A stretch of DNA of 64,000 nt from Dyadobacter sp. SG02 (GTDB lineage: Bacteria > Bacteroidota > Bacteroidia > Cytophagales > Spirosomataceae). Position 1 is the stretch's first letter; each line of letters starts with the position of its first letter. Where the stretch lies: NCBI RefSeq assembly GCF_900109045.1, contig NZ_FNYL01000003.1:587134-651133 (forward strand), in the 5' to 3' direction. The position numbers and the translations under genes are program-made. Below, piece by piece: positions 54,101 through 62,302 of the stretch. The notes beneath the pieces were generated by a model. It was not told where the DNA came from. It did not search any database and worked only from the letters and a program-made list of their open reading frames with translations.

Positions 54101-54273
54101 CCGTTCCATTGCGTTACGATGATGATCTGCGTGTTGGTCACGTCCGGAAACGCTTCCAGCGGTGTGTTCTGGTAGCTGACAATGCCCGAAATGATCAGCA
54201 GGCCTGTCATGAAGAATATGAAGAACCGGTTCTTGAGCGAAAAGCCCACGATGCCTCGGATGAATTTGTTCAT
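51166..54273 (-). CDS. czcA: Heavy-metal efflux RND pump, CzcA/CusA family
   Basis: A 1035-residue inner-membrane transporter. Two large periplasmic domains and 12 helices are implied by the pattern KNRFFIFFMTGLLIISGIVS at the start and FNRKVKVSKY at the end. Helix IV carries MGAIDFGIIIDGAVVMVE (about residues 391-408), the acidic DFG...DG...E motif of the heavy-metal (HME) RND branch, which couples protons to cation export. The loop FPDVTNTQI and the HWR-type segments fit CzcA. The metal (Co/Zn/Cd/Ni or Cu/Ag) is not decidable. It is the last gene of a five-gene operon. Confidence 0.95.
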   Translation of the reverse strand: MNKFIRGIVGFSLKNRFFIFFMTGLLIISGIVSYQNTPLEAFPDVTNTQIIIVTQWNGRSAEEIERFVTVPIEVAMNSVQQKTNVRSTTMFGLSIVKIIFDDNVEDFFARQQVNNQLRTVSLPDGVEPDVQPPYGPTGEIFRFTLQSKDRDSRELLTLHKWVIDRQLRSVPGVADVVAFGGRDKIYEVQVNPTKLVKYNITPLEVYQAVTKSNINVGGDVIEKNGQAYVVRGIGLLNSIPDIQNIIVEYVKDNPVLVKDVADVKESDMPRVGQVGLDGNDDVVEGIVVQRKGENPSEVLARVKDKIEELNTKILPPDVKMVTFYDRDNLIEFCAHTVKHNLVEGIVLVTVIVFLFMADWRTTVIVSIIIPLALLFAFMCLKLKGMSANLLSMGAIDFGIIIDGAVVMVEGIFVALDHLAHRNGMDRFNKLSKLGLIKRTGGELGKAIFFSKLIIITALIPIFSFQKVEGKMFTPLAYTLGFALLGALLYTLTLVPVLCSILLNKNVREKSNPVVRFFDKTVVRGFEWCYARKKLSVIFAFAFLGVTLFSSKFLGTEFLPTLNEGALWVEAKMPMSSSLAETTKMVTTLRAKLNEFPEVNGVLSQTGRSNDGTDPSGFYYVQMQVNLKPKDEWKRKISQDDLIEEMDTKLKQFQGINYNYSQPIIDNVAEAVAGMNASNAVKIYGDDLETLNNKANQVLEAIKDVPGIKDVGILRNIGQPEISVILHDHKMAQYGVSIADAQAVIEMAIGGKTASILYEGERKFDIRLRYEQQYRRTVDDIQQLMVPTLTGGKIPLKEISTIRTVTGPAFVYRDNNKRFIGVKFSVRERDLGSTIADAQSKVKPLLSSLPKGYSVSWSGEFENQVRATARLGQVVPISLVGIFILLFIMFSNAKDAGLVLINVPFALIGGILALHVTHMNFGISAGVGFIALFGLCVQNGVILISVFNKNLAARMSLDEAIREGVKSRIRPVIMTALMAAIGLLPAAVSTGIGSETQKPLAIVVIGGLITATVLTLLIFPIIYGFFNRKVKVSKYA

Positions 54274-54286
54274 TGGAATTTAATGA

Positions 54287-54406
54287 TTGAATGACTGAAT
54301 GATTGAATGACCGAATAATTCCTTGTTGAATGAGCGATTTCGGGAGTGGCTGAATGAGTACTCAGGTGTAAGCAACATTCAGTCATTCAATCATTCGGTC
54401 ATTCAA
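54287..54406. repeat. 30-bp imperfect inverted repeat of iterated heptamers between two efflux genes
   Basis: The left arm (54287-54316) and right arm (54377-54406) are complementary at 28 of 30 positions. Each is composed of TGAATGA-type heptamers. The 60-base loop includes the start region of a possible further TGAATGA unit, and an additional unit reaches into the adaptor gene's last codons, whose stop overlaps the motif. It should form a strong stem-loop in the mRNA between adaptor and pump genes. Confidence 0.85.
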
Positions 54407-54414
54407 AATTGGAA

Positions 54415-55503
54415 TCAGTCATTCAGCGCGTCATAAACCAGCAGTTGATTCTTGGAAATAATCGCCTCGCCGGGTTTCAGGCCTTCGCGTACGTACGTCG
54501 TGTTCGCGAGGGATCGGTATACTTCCACTGGGCGCGTTTCGATTTTCGTGCGGCTGTGGTACACCATTACCCAGTTCTTGCTCCGGTCGAAAATGACGGC
54601 TTGCGAGGGGATAGCCTGCATTTGTTCGCCTTCTTCAAAATTGAGGGTGACGGTCGCGTGCATTTCGGGTTTGAGTTTGAAACCTACATTCTGTAATTGA
54701 ATGCGGATTTTCATCGCCTTGGTGTCCGGGTCGAGGACGTTGTATATCTTATCGACTTTCCCTTTGAAAACCTCGTCCGAAAAGCTGATTGTGCGCACTT
54801 CCGCGGGCATACCCAGCTTCACGCGCGGGATGTCACTCTCATTCACATTCGCCATTACCCATACATCGGCGATCTGGCCCACAGTGAAGAGGCTTTCCGA
54901 GTTATCCGAGCGCAGCTGCATGCCACGGTTCACGTTTTTGTCGATGATGAAGCCGTTAATCGGCGATTTCACGGTGTAATTGGTGGATTTACCTAAACCA
55001 TAAATGGAGAAGACCTCTTTCACGCGGTTCAGCTCGGCTTGCGCTTTGTCCACGATCTGACGTGCCGAAATCACGTCGCGCTCGGGTACGAGCTTGCTTT
55101 CGAAAAGGTCCTCGGTCGACGACAGGTTTTTCTGCGCGATCACCAGTTCGGATTGCGCCTGGATCATCTGGCGCTCGAAATCCGCTACTTCGCCAGATCG
55201 GATCGTGGCGAGTCTCTGGCCTTTACGGACATTATCGCCCAGCTCCACATCCACGTCTTCCACATTGCCACCCACCAGCGGGTATACTTTAATCACCTGG
55301 TTCTCGTCCGGCACGACCTTACCCACCAGCGTGAGCTCGTTACGGACCGGTTCGGTACGCACCGTATCGATTTTAATGCGGCTCATCATGGTATCCGAAA
55401 GCATAAACGCCTTCGATTCGTCGTTTTCTGCCTTCTTTTGTTCGCAGGACGTCAGCCACACGCCAACAGCGGCCAGCACGACAACATACAGTGTATTTTT
55501 CAT
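54415..55503 (-). CDS. Efflux RND periplasmic adaptor lipoprotein
   Basis: Lipoprotein signal: LAAVGVWLTSC with the modified Cys near residue 20. Then a barrel/lipoyl/helical hairpin adaptor: LVGKVVPDENQVIKVYPLVGG, the hairpin around QAQSELVIAQKNLSSTEDL, and the lipoyl half NYTVKSPINGFI with DKNVNRGMQL. The beta-barrel domain follows (IPRVKLGMPAEVRTIS). It bridges CzcA to the outer-membrane TolC-like protein. Start at Met8 (55503), because earlier codons are not part of the signal. No His-rich metal-binding N-terminus is present. Confidence 0.93.
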   Translation of the reverse strand: MKNTLYVVVLAAVGVWLTSCEQKKAENDESKAFMLSDTMMSRIKIDTVRTEPVRNELTLVGKVVPDENQVIKVYPLVGGNVEDVDVELGDNVRKGQRLATIRSGEVADFERQMIQAQSELVIAQKNLSSTEDLFESKLVPERDVISARQIVDKAQAELNRVKEVFSIYGLGKSTNYTVKSPINGFIIDKNVNRGMQLRSDNSESLFTVGQIADVWVMANVNESDIPRVKLGMPAEVRTISFSDEVFKGKVDKIYNVLDPDTKAMKIRIQLQNVGFKLKPEMHATVTLNFEEGEQMQAIPSQAVIFDRSKNWVMVYHSRTKIETRPVEVYRSLANTTYVREGLKPGEAIISKNQLLVYDALND

Positions 55504-55556
55504 TGGGAAATGCATTAATGGCAATGCCGTGAATAAGTTGTGTTCAGTTTGAATGG

Positions 55557-56804
55557 TTAGTTGAATAGCTCCTCGCCGACGACGTAATTGAGCTCCTCGT
55601 ATACCTTGATGCGGTCGGCCTGCAGGCGGTTATATTCCTTGATGCTCTCGTTGTACGTCTCGATGAAGTCGATGAATTCCAGAAGGGTAATGTTCCGTTT
55701 CTGGAAATTGTCGTAAATGCCGTTGCTCAGCAGCTGGAACTGGTCGGTGAACTGCCCTTCGACGCTTTGGAATGCTTTATCGGCAATCCCTACCTTTTGT
55801 ACGGCCGCGTCTACCTCGTTGTTTACGGCATTCTGCTTCGCATTCTCGGCTGTTTTGTAGTAGCTGATATTGCTTTTGGCCGCGCGGATATTACCCTGGT
55901 TCCGGTTGAAAAAGGGCAATGCGATCGATGCATTTACACCGAAATAGTTGTTCTGATAGTTGCTGGCCTGGTCGTACACAGCGCCTACCTGCACATCGGG
56001 TTTCGCCAATGCTTTTTGTAAGGTGTAATTCAATTCCGCCTGCTTCGTCTCCGATTGCGCCACTTTCAGATCGGCACGGCTTTGCAAAGCCTTCTCTTTC
56101 AATGCGGCAATGTTGTAGCGGTCCAGGTGGTAACGCTGGATTTCAGTGCTGTCTACAAGCGATTTAACGGGCCTGTCGGTGCTGAGCAGTGTGCGGAGGT
56201 CGCGCTGGTTTTCCTGTAATTCAAAAAGGATATTGGCCCGTTCGTTGGTCAGCTCGAAGAGGAGCGCTTTGAGGCGTACGACCTCTTTGAGCGAGATATT
56301 TTTGCGGTTATACTCTCTATCGAATGCGTTGACGGTCGTCCTGAGCGTCCCGATCTGGTTGTCGTAGAGCGAAATGGTTTGTTCCAGATAATACGATTCG
56401 AAGAAGATCTGCCGCAGCTCGAATTTTAATGTGCGGATAAGGTCGTAGAACTGGAATTCAGTCTTACGCGTCGATTCGACGTCCAATGCGACTTGCTTGT
56501 TGCGCTTACCGGCGCGGGTAATGAGTTGCTGGATCGTAAATGCTTTCTGGCCGTTCCTGCCCACATCCAGCGCGCCGCGCGAAGGGTTATAGGCACTGAT
56601 TTCGACGCCGAAGGTCGGGTTGTTCCAGAGTTTGTCCTGGATTTCAACCGATTTGGCAATGTCGATCTGATACTTTTCGGCCAGGATTTCAAGGTTGTTT
56701 TGCAAGAACAGGCTGTCGGCCTGGCGGATCGAGAGCCGCAGCGTGTCTTGTGCGTGTAAGGCGGTCGTCAGGAGTAGTAAAAGCCCGGTGAAGTAGGTTC
56801 GCAT
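55557..56804 (-). CDS. TolC-family outer-membrane efflux protein
   Basis: Signal peptide (YFTGLLLLLTTALHAQ) and two outer-membrane-factor repeats rich in coiled-coil helices, such as LFLQNNLEILAEKYQID and LREQ-like segments around SRADLKVAQSETKQAELNY. Barrel signature NPTFGVEISAYNPS and VQVGAVYDQASNYQNNYFG lie in each half. At 415 residues it is a typical CzcC-like length. It gives the pump its exit duct across the outer membrane. Confidence 0.92.
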   Translation of the reverse strand: MRTYFTGLLLLLTTALHAQDTLRLSIRQADSLFLQNNLEILAEKYQIDIAKSVEIQDKLWNNPTFGVEISAYNPSRGALDVGRNGQKAFTIQQLITRAGKRNKQVALDVESTRKTEFQFYDLIRTLKFELRQIFFESYYLEQTISLYDNQIGTLRTTVNAFDREYNRKNISLKEVVRLKALLFELTNERANILFELQENQRDLRTLLSTDRPVKSLVDSTEIQRYHLDRYNIAALKEKALQSRADLKVAQSETKQAELNYTLQKALAKPDVQVGAVYDQASNYQNNYFGVNASIALPFFNRNQGNIRAAKSNISYYKTAENAKQNAVNNEVDAAVQKVGIADKAFQSVEGQFTDQFQLLSNGIYDNFQKRNITLLEFIDFIETYNESIKEYNRLQADRIKVYEELNYVVGEELFN

Positions 56805-56870
56805 AATTTCCGTGTTAGAATGTGCGATATTCCGACACCGGTATTACACCAGCCTTAAAATAACCTTAGA

Positions 56871-56904
56871 AAAAAATTAGAATGCCCGGCGACCGTGCCC
56901 GGGC
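56871..56904 (-). terminator. Possible terminator between kinase and TolC genes
   Basis: GCCCGG (56884-56889) pairs with CCGGGC (56899-56904); on the minus strand, the A run 56871-56876 reads as T residues a few bases after the stem. It follows the kinase stop by about 15 bases. If it functions, pump genes may be partly separated from their regulator genes; the loop is GC-rich (nine bases). Confidence 0.45.
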
Positions 56905-56918
56905 CGGGTTCGCAGGCA

Positions 56919-58286
56919 TCAAATGTGGTGCAGCTGAACCTGAAATTCGCTGCCTTTGCCGATCTCGCTGGTAACGGAAATGGTGCCATGGTGCAGCTCC
57001 ACGATCCGCTGGCAAATGGAAAGTCCAATACCAAATCCCGGCAGTTCGGTCGCATTGGAAGATCTGAAAAACGGGTTGAAAATATGAGGGAGATCGTCCT
57101 CGCTGATCCCTATGCCCCGGTCGCGGACCTTTACGGTGCAGGATTTGTCGTCGGACGAGATCAGTATCTGTGCGCTGTGATCGGACGAATATTTGCAGGC
57201 ATTATCGAGCAAATTGGTGAATACCCTTTTCAGCAATTCCTCATTACCCTCGATCACCGTCTCAGTCTCGTTCTCCGGAATGGTTTCGTAGTCGATCACC
57301 ACATTGTAATCGGGATGGGAGGATAGCAGTTCTTCTTTGGCTACAAACGCGAGGTCCTCGATGTGGACGTGCGCCATTTTCATATTGCCCATATTCTCGT
57401 AGGAGCGGGCGAGGAAAAGCAGGTTGTTGGTAATGCTGATGAGCCGTTCGGTATCCGAAAACAGGTTCGCAAAAACCTCTTCAATTTCGGGATTATCCTT
57501 GTTGAAACGCTGGCCGAGCTGGATCTCGGATTTCAAAGCCGCTAATGGCGTCCGGAGCTCGTGCGAGGCGTGCGATACGAAGCTTTTTTGTTGTTCAAAT
57601 GCCTTGTTCAACCGGTAAAGTACTGTATTAAAATTGATGGCCAGCTGGGCGATCTCGTCCTTCCGGTTGCCTTCGTCGAGTTTTTGGGACAGATTCTGCG
57701 CGGTAATGAGCGATACCTGCGCATTAATGCGGCTGATGGGTTTCAAGGCATTGCCCGCGAAATAAATGCCCAGCCCGACAGTCAGCGCGATTCCCGCCAC
57801 CAATCCCCAACCGAGCGTACTTCTCAGATTTTGCAACTTGCTATGCCCGAAAGTGTCGTAGGCCGAGGCCAGCACCACCAGCGGATCGTCGCCTTCCTGG
57901 TACAGCAGTCCTATCACCTCGTTTTCGCCCTGGTGAAACTCCATATATTCCTTTTCACGAACCTCATTGAGCAGCGAAGTGTGGTAGGTGAGCAGCTTGT
58001 CGTCGACCGAGGAGTAGATCAGCTCGTTCTTCGGATCGAAAATCAGCACCTTTTCATCGAGCATTTCCGAGAGTGTGTTCTGGTCGATGGCTTTGAGCAA
58101 ATCTTTATCGATTCCCTTCACTTTCACGAGCAGCCGGCAGGTCGTACGCGCACGGCCGCGCAGGCGATCGTAGAATTCCTCCTGGCGGTAATGCTCTGAA
58201 ACGCTGTAAATGGCAATGGAAAACACCAGCAGCACCCCCGCCACGAGGAGCGTGAATTGAAGGGCGATACGGTCTTTGATCTTCAT
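56919..58286 (-). CDS. Membrane sensor histidine kinase of the efflux operon
   Basis: Two membrane helices (about residues 9-29 and 155-178) flank a periplasmic sensor, then HAMP (ALKPISRINAQVSLI), HisKA with VSHASHELRTPLAALK, and HATPase with NLLDNACKYS, DRGIGISEDDLPHIF and GFGIGLSICQR. It is homologous to the kinase at 32954-34324. Overlap is absent but the response regulator is only six bases upstream. The regulator/kinase pair lies directly before the efflux genes, as in CusRS-cus loci, so it probably senses periplasmic metal. Confidence 0.93.
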   Translation of the reverse strand: MKIKDRIALQFTLLVAGVLLVFSIAIYSVSEHYRQEEFYDRLRGRARTTCRLLVKVKGIDKDLLKAIDQNTLSEMLDEKVLIFDPKNELIYSSVDDKLLTYHTSLLNEVREKEYMEFHQGENEVIGLLYQEGDDPLVVLASAYDTFGHSKLQNLRSTLGWGLVAGIALTVGLGIYFAGNALKPISRINAQVSLITAQNLSQKLDEGNRKDEIAQLAINFNTVLYRLNKAFEQQKSFVSHASHELRTPLAALKSEIQLGQRFNKDNPEIEEVFANLFSDTERLISITNNLLFLARSYENMGNMKMAHVHIEDLAFVAKEELLSSHPDYNVVIDYETIPENETETVIEGNEELLKRVFTNLLDNACKYSSDHSAQILISSDDKSCTVKVRDRGIGISEDDLPHIFNPFFRSSNATELPGFGIGLSICQRIVELHHGTISVTSEIGKGSEFQVQLHHI

Positions 58287-58292
58287 AGGAGG

Positions 58293-58979
58293 CTATTCTT
58301 CTTTCATAATGTACCCCATGCCCGGCCGGGTGTGGATGAGCTTGGTAGGGAAGTCCTTATCGACTTTTTTGCGTAAGTAATTGATATACACCTCCACTAC
58401 ATTGGTGCCGGGGTCGAAATTGAGGTGCCAGACGTGCTCGGCGAGGTCCATTTTGGAAACCACACGCCCGCGATGCAGCAGGAAATATTCCAGCAATGCA
58501 AATTCCTTGGCCGTGAGGTCGATAATGTTGCCGGCGCGCTTCACTTGCTTGGTGCCGAGGTTCATTTCGAGGTCGGCGATGCGCAGGATTTTGTCGGAAT
58601 TTTCGGGATTCAAAAGATCGGAGACACGCAATGCGGCATTTACCCGGGCCAGCAGCTCCCTGAAATCGAACGGCTTCACAATGTAATCGTCCGCGCCGCT
58701 GTTCAGCCCCTCCACCTTATCCTCGATTTCCCCGAATGCGGTAAGCATGATAATAGGCAGCGAAGGCTTGTAAATCCTGATTTGCTGGCACACATCGTAT
58801 CCCTTCATGCCCGGCAGGTTCACATCGAGCAACACCAGGTCGAACTTCTTTTCCAGGGCCATTTGCTTGCCCGTAATGCCGTCATAGGCGATCTCCGCTT
58901 CGAAATTTTCGGCGGCCAGACCGCGGAAAATGTTCTGCGCGATCCTGCGGTCATCCTCAACGATCAGGATTTTTTTCAT
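58293..58979 (-). CDS. CusR-type response regulator of the efflux operon
   Basis: A receiver domain (VEDDRRIAQ, phosphoacceptor Asp in LVLLDVNLPG, Lys in IVKPFDFRE) and a winged-helix DNA-binding domain (LTAKEFALLEYFLLH; VVEVYINYLRKKVDKD). Met10 of the longer frame (58979) is the start, since the nine preceding residues are not part of the receiver fold. The paralogue at 32280 shares most landmarks, including the segment LTAKEFALLEY. First gene of the efflux operon. Confidence 0.93.
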   Translation of the reverse strand: MKKILIVEDDRRIAQNIFRGLAAENFEAEIAYDGITGKQMALEKKFDLVLLDVNLPGMKGYDVCQQIRIYKPSLPIIMLTAFGEIEDKVEGLNSGADDYIVKPFDFRELLARVNAALRVSDLLNPENSDKILRIADLEMNLGTKQVKRAGNIIDLTAKEFALLEYFLLHRGRVVSKMDLAEHVWHLNFDPGTNVVEVYINYLRKKVDKDFPTKLIHTRPGMGYIMKEE

Positions 58980-59068
58980 GGTTATTCCAAAAATGGGAGA
59001 GGTCAAGTTACGAAAGTGCTTAACAATGCCAAAACCGCCGGTAGATAATCCGTTTCAGGCAAAATAAC

Positions 59069-60106
59069 TCACGAAACCGCTTTGGATACAATCTCCTTCA
59101 CTTCCGGCTCGGCGGGCGTCTGGAAAACGAGGCCATGATCGAGCGAATGGATGATCGCTTTGTTGCTGTGCGCGAAGTAGCATGTATCGATACCGAGGTC
59201 CTGGATGTTTTTAAGCAATACCGTAGTGTGGGGCTTCGTCCGCCTGCGCGTCTGCCGCATGTACACCGCACGAATCCGCTCCGGGAACGTCCGGCAAATC
59301 TCTTCGTAAATTTCCGGGTCTTTCTGGGAATCGTCGCCGAGTAATATAAACTGCAATTCGGGATAGAAATGGATGATATTGTGGATTTTTCGCAACTTGT
59401 GCTCGTGCGAACCACTGCCCGTCATCACAAAATCGTCCAGCCCCGATTTGATTTTTTTGAGTTTTAAAACGGCTTTCGGCAGCCCGTTCAACTCGGCAAA
59501 CCGCACGATCATGTCATACAGATTCCACTCGCTGCTCGACACATAGAAGAAGATGTTACTGTCCTTGTGCGGGTGCGTGCGGCTCGCGAACGAAAGCAGC
59601 TGGTAATGCTTCACCACGTCGTCGAAAGGTTTCCGCGCCTGCACGTTTTTGGATAATAAAACAAATAACTTCCTGAACGAACGGCGACTATGGGAAATCA
59701 GGAATGTATCGTCGATGTCGGAAATAATGCCGTAGGAGCTTTTGTAGGGCACGAAAAATTCCTCCGAACTCTCGGCGTGGTATTTCTTCCCATGGATCTC
59801 GTCGTCTAATGTCACACGGTAGGTATGCCAGCCGCCCGGAATTTCGGCATCCAGTGGCACCTGAAAGCGGAAATAACCATCGGACTCGGCCGTCGTTTCG
59901 AATGTCTTTTCGCCTACATGAAGCGTGAGCTTTAAGAAGGGAATGGTTTTAATGGAAAAGAGCTCGATGATGGTCTTCGCATAGCGAAAGCCCCGTCGGG
60001 TATACTTCCGGTCGCCGGAAGGGTATTTTTTCACCACATGGCCAAACACGACGAGTTCCTTTTTGTTGGCGTAGCCACGGTATAGTTTTAAGTCACAACG
60101 TTTCAT
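59069..60106 (-). CDS. App1-type phosphatidate phosphatase (DUF2183)
   Basis: The catalytic HAD-like motif DIDDT (residues 130-134, in YGIISDIDDTFLIS) is the APP1 signature. An N-terminal beta domain (about residues 15-125) precedes it, with the block YRVTLDDEIHGKKYHAE. Further blocks are IFFYVSSSEWNLYD and LLGDDSQKDPEIY, the latter matching motif IV with the acidic pair. In yeast App1 removes phosphate from phosphatidate in actin patches; bacterial roles are unknown. It diverges from the lipid-kinase gene. Confidence 0.88.
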   Translation of the reverse strand: MKRCDLKLYRGYANKKELVVFGHVVKKYPSGDRKYTRRGFRYAKTIIELFSIKTIPFLKLTLHVGEKTFETTAESDGYFRFQVPLDAEIPGGWHTYRVTLDDEIHGKKYHAESSEEFFVPYKSSYGIISDIDDTFLISHSRRSFRKLFVLLSKNVQARKPFDDVVKHYQLLSFASRTHPHKDSNIFFYVSSSEWNLYDMIVRFAELNGLPKAVLKLKKIKSGLDDFVMTGSGSHEHKLRKIHNIIHFYPELQFILLGDDSQKDPEIYEEICRTFPERIRAVYMRQTRRRTKPHTTVLLKNIQDLGIDTCYFAHSNKAIIHSLDHGLVFQTPAEPEVKEIVSKAVS

Positions 60107-60151
60107 AACTATCTTTATCCTCTACGACATCAGGTCCCTAATTTATCGAAT

Positions 60152-61048
60152 ATGTCTTCACAACCGAAAGTTTTGCTGGTAGTAAATCCCATTTCCGGGG
60201 ACGTGAACAAGGATATAATTTTTGAAAGGGTTATTGAAAAATCCGAAGCCGAGGGCTGCGATCTGCGCATTTACTCCACCACCGGCGACGACGATCAGCA
60301 GACTATCAGGGAAATGGTTGAAAATATCAGGCCGGAGCGCGTGCTGGTGGCCGGTGGGGATGGTACTATTTCGATGGTGGCGCAGGCATTGCACGGCACC
60401 GAGGCTATTCTTTGCATTATCCCCGCAGGCTCGGCCAATGGCCTTTCCGTCGATTTCGGCCTCTCCGGCTCCATTGATCAGGCATTGGAAGTGGCTTTTG
60501 AAGGCGAGGTTTCTGCCATCGACGCCGTTTCTATTAATGGGGAAATTAGTCTGCATTTGGCCGATATCGGGTTAAATGCATTGCTTGTTAAAAACTATGA
60601 AGACAGCGACACCCGCGGAAAACTCGGCTACGCCCGCGAAATGCTGCGGACGCTCAGCGAGCACGAAAACTTTGATGTACGAATCACGACCGGCGACGAA
60701 GTAGTCGAAACAGAGGCATTGATTGTGATCATTGCCAATGCTAAGAAATACGGCACGGGTGTGAGTATCAATCCGATAGGCGATATGTGCGATGGTTTTT
60801 TCGAACTGGTCATTGCCAAAAAGCTGGATTTCATCGAAACGGCTAAGATCCTTGCGGGGAGTACCGATTTTAACCCGGAGATTATGAAAGTGATTTCGGT
60901 TGAAAAGGCGAAGATTGAATGCGTGCAGAAAGCGGCGCATTTCCAGATCGACGGGGAATACAAAGGGCTTGTGGAGGAATTGGAAGCGGTCATTTTGAAA
61001 GGGTACGTTCGCGTTGCTATTCCAGTAGGGTTGCGGGACGAAGAGTGA
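60152..61048 (+). CDS. Diacylglycerol kinase family lipid kinase
   Basis: The nucleotide-binding half opens with KVLLVVNPISG and the catalytic-loop motif GGDGT (residues 68-72), both hallmarks of the DagK/YegS/sphingosine-kinase family. PAGSANGLSVDFGL replaces the usual GTxNDFAR substrate loop. The C-terminal beta-rich domain is present (HFQIDGEYKGL). It phosphorylates a lipid hydroxyl using ATP at the membrane. It diverges from the App1 gene with 45 bases between starts, so the two may share a regulatory region. Confidence 0.92.
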   Translation: MSSQPKVLLVVNPISGDVNKDIIFERVIEKSEAEGCDLRIYSTTGDDDQQTIREMVENIRPERVLVAGGDGTISMVAQALHGTEAILCIIPAGSANGLSVDFGLSGSIDQALEVAFEGEVSAIDAVSINGEISLHLADIGLNALLVKNYEDSDTRGKLGYAREMLRTLSEHENFDVRITTGDEVVETEALIVIIANAKKYGTGVSINPIGDMCDGFFELVIAKKLDFIETAKILAGSTDFNPEIMKVISVEKAKIECVQKAAHFQIDGEYKGLVEELEAVILKGYVRVAIPVGLRDEE

Positions 61049-61148
61049 CGGCCAATGGGTGAGCATGGAGCATCGATCACCAAAAACTCCCCCGCCAAAC
61101 AGTATCCTGTTATGAAACGCCGCTTTTCTGACCAAACCGGCATTCCTT

Positions 61149-62300
61149 ATGAAAATCGCATATACTATCCTTCTCGGCACGCTAGGCCTCGCGTCCGCCT
61201 CCTTCGCCCAGCAAACCGAACTCTGCCAGGGCGCTTACTTTACCGAAGAACAAGGCAAGGCATTCCTCGACAAACACGTCCCGACCTCCAAAGTAGAATG
61301 GGAAGCCCGCGCCGCGCAAATCCGGCAGCAGATCCGCGACGGGATGGACCTGCAAACGTTGCCCGAAAAGCCAGCTTCGAAACCGATTATTCATTCCAAA
61401 AGGGAAATGGATGGCTATACCATCGAAAATGTGGCATTCGAAAGCATGCCGGGCATTTACGTGACGGGTAATCTGTACCGGCCATTGAAACAACAGAAAT
61501 CCTATGCCGCCATTCTCGCGCCGCACGGGCATGGCGAGAACCCGCACGGGCGCTTCCGCGAGCAGACGCAGAAGCGCTGCGCGACGCTCGCACGTATGGG
61601 CGCGATCGTGTTCGTGTGGGACATGGTAGGGCAGGGCGATGCCAAACAATGTGAGCATAAAATGGCCAAAGCATTGAAACTGCAAACAATCAATGCCATC
61701 CGCTCGCTCGATTTCCTGCTATCCATCCCCGGTGTAGACCCGAACCGTGTGGCCTGCACAGGCGAATCGGGTGGGGGAACGCAGACATTCCTGCTCGCCG
61801 CATTGGACAACCGCGTAAAGGTGTCGGTGCCGGTGGTGATGGTTTCGGCCTATTTCTTTGGCGGCTGCGTATGTGAAAGCGGCCTGCCTATCCACAAAAA
61901 AGGCGAATACCAGACCAACAATGTGGAAATAGCTGCATTGACTGCCCCACGCCCGATGATCATGATTTCCGACGGCGGCGACTGGACGAAAAACACGCCG
62001 GAAGTGGAATACCCGTTCATGCAGAAGATTTATTCGCTTTATAACAAAAAGGACAACCTCGAAGCAGTGCATTTGGCCAACGAAAAGCATGATTACGGCC
62101 CGTCAAAGCGGAAAGCGATGTACGCATTCATGGCTAAACATCTTAAACTCGATCTGAAAGCAGTGACTTCTAAGGATGGCCAAATCGACGAGGAGCCTGC
62201 CAAAGTACTTGAACAAAAGGATTTGGCTGTTTTCGATGCCGTCCATCCGCGCCCGGCCAATGCGGCAATGGGTGATGAAGCCGTGCTTAAACTTCTGTAA
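61149..62300 (+). CDS. Secreted alpha/beta hydrolase, esterase-like
   Basis: Signal peptide (MKIAYTILLGTLGLASASFAQ) and an alpha/beta-hydrolase fold: nucleophile Ser in GESGGGTQTFLLAALD, Asp likely in MIMISDGGDWTKN, and His in EKHDYGPSKR. The oxyanion-side HGHGENPHGR and domain MVGQGDAK are typical of acetylxylan-esterase-like proteins (seen in Bacteroidota and Planctomycetes). Probably periplasmic or secreted, removing an ester from a plant-derived sugar. The GntP gene follows with no gap, suggesting a shared sugar-acid substrate. Confidence 0.87.
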   Translation: MKIAYTILLGTLGLASASFAQQTELCQGAYFTEEQGKAFLDKHVPTSKVEWEARAAQIRQQIRDGMDLQTLPEKPASKPIIHSKREMDGYTIENVAFESMPGIYVTGNLYRPLKQQKSYAAILAPHGHGENPHGRFREQTQKRCATLARMGAIVFVWDMVGQGDAKQCEHKMAKALKLQTINAIRSLDFLLSIPGVDPNRVACTGESGGGTQTFLLAALDNRVKVSVPVVMVSAYFFGGCVCESGLPIHKKGEYQTNNVEIAALTAPRPMIMISDGGDWTKNTPEVEYPFMQKIYSLYNKKDNLEAVHLANEKHDYGPSKRKAMYAFMAKHLKLDLKAVTSKDGQIDEEPAKVLEQKDLAVFDAVHPRPANAAMGDEAVLKLL

Positions 62301-62302
62301 GC

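Noticed and set aside
61055..61471. Plus-strand frame in front of the esterase
   Set aside because: Overlaps the signal peptide and start of the esterase in another frame and has no domain.
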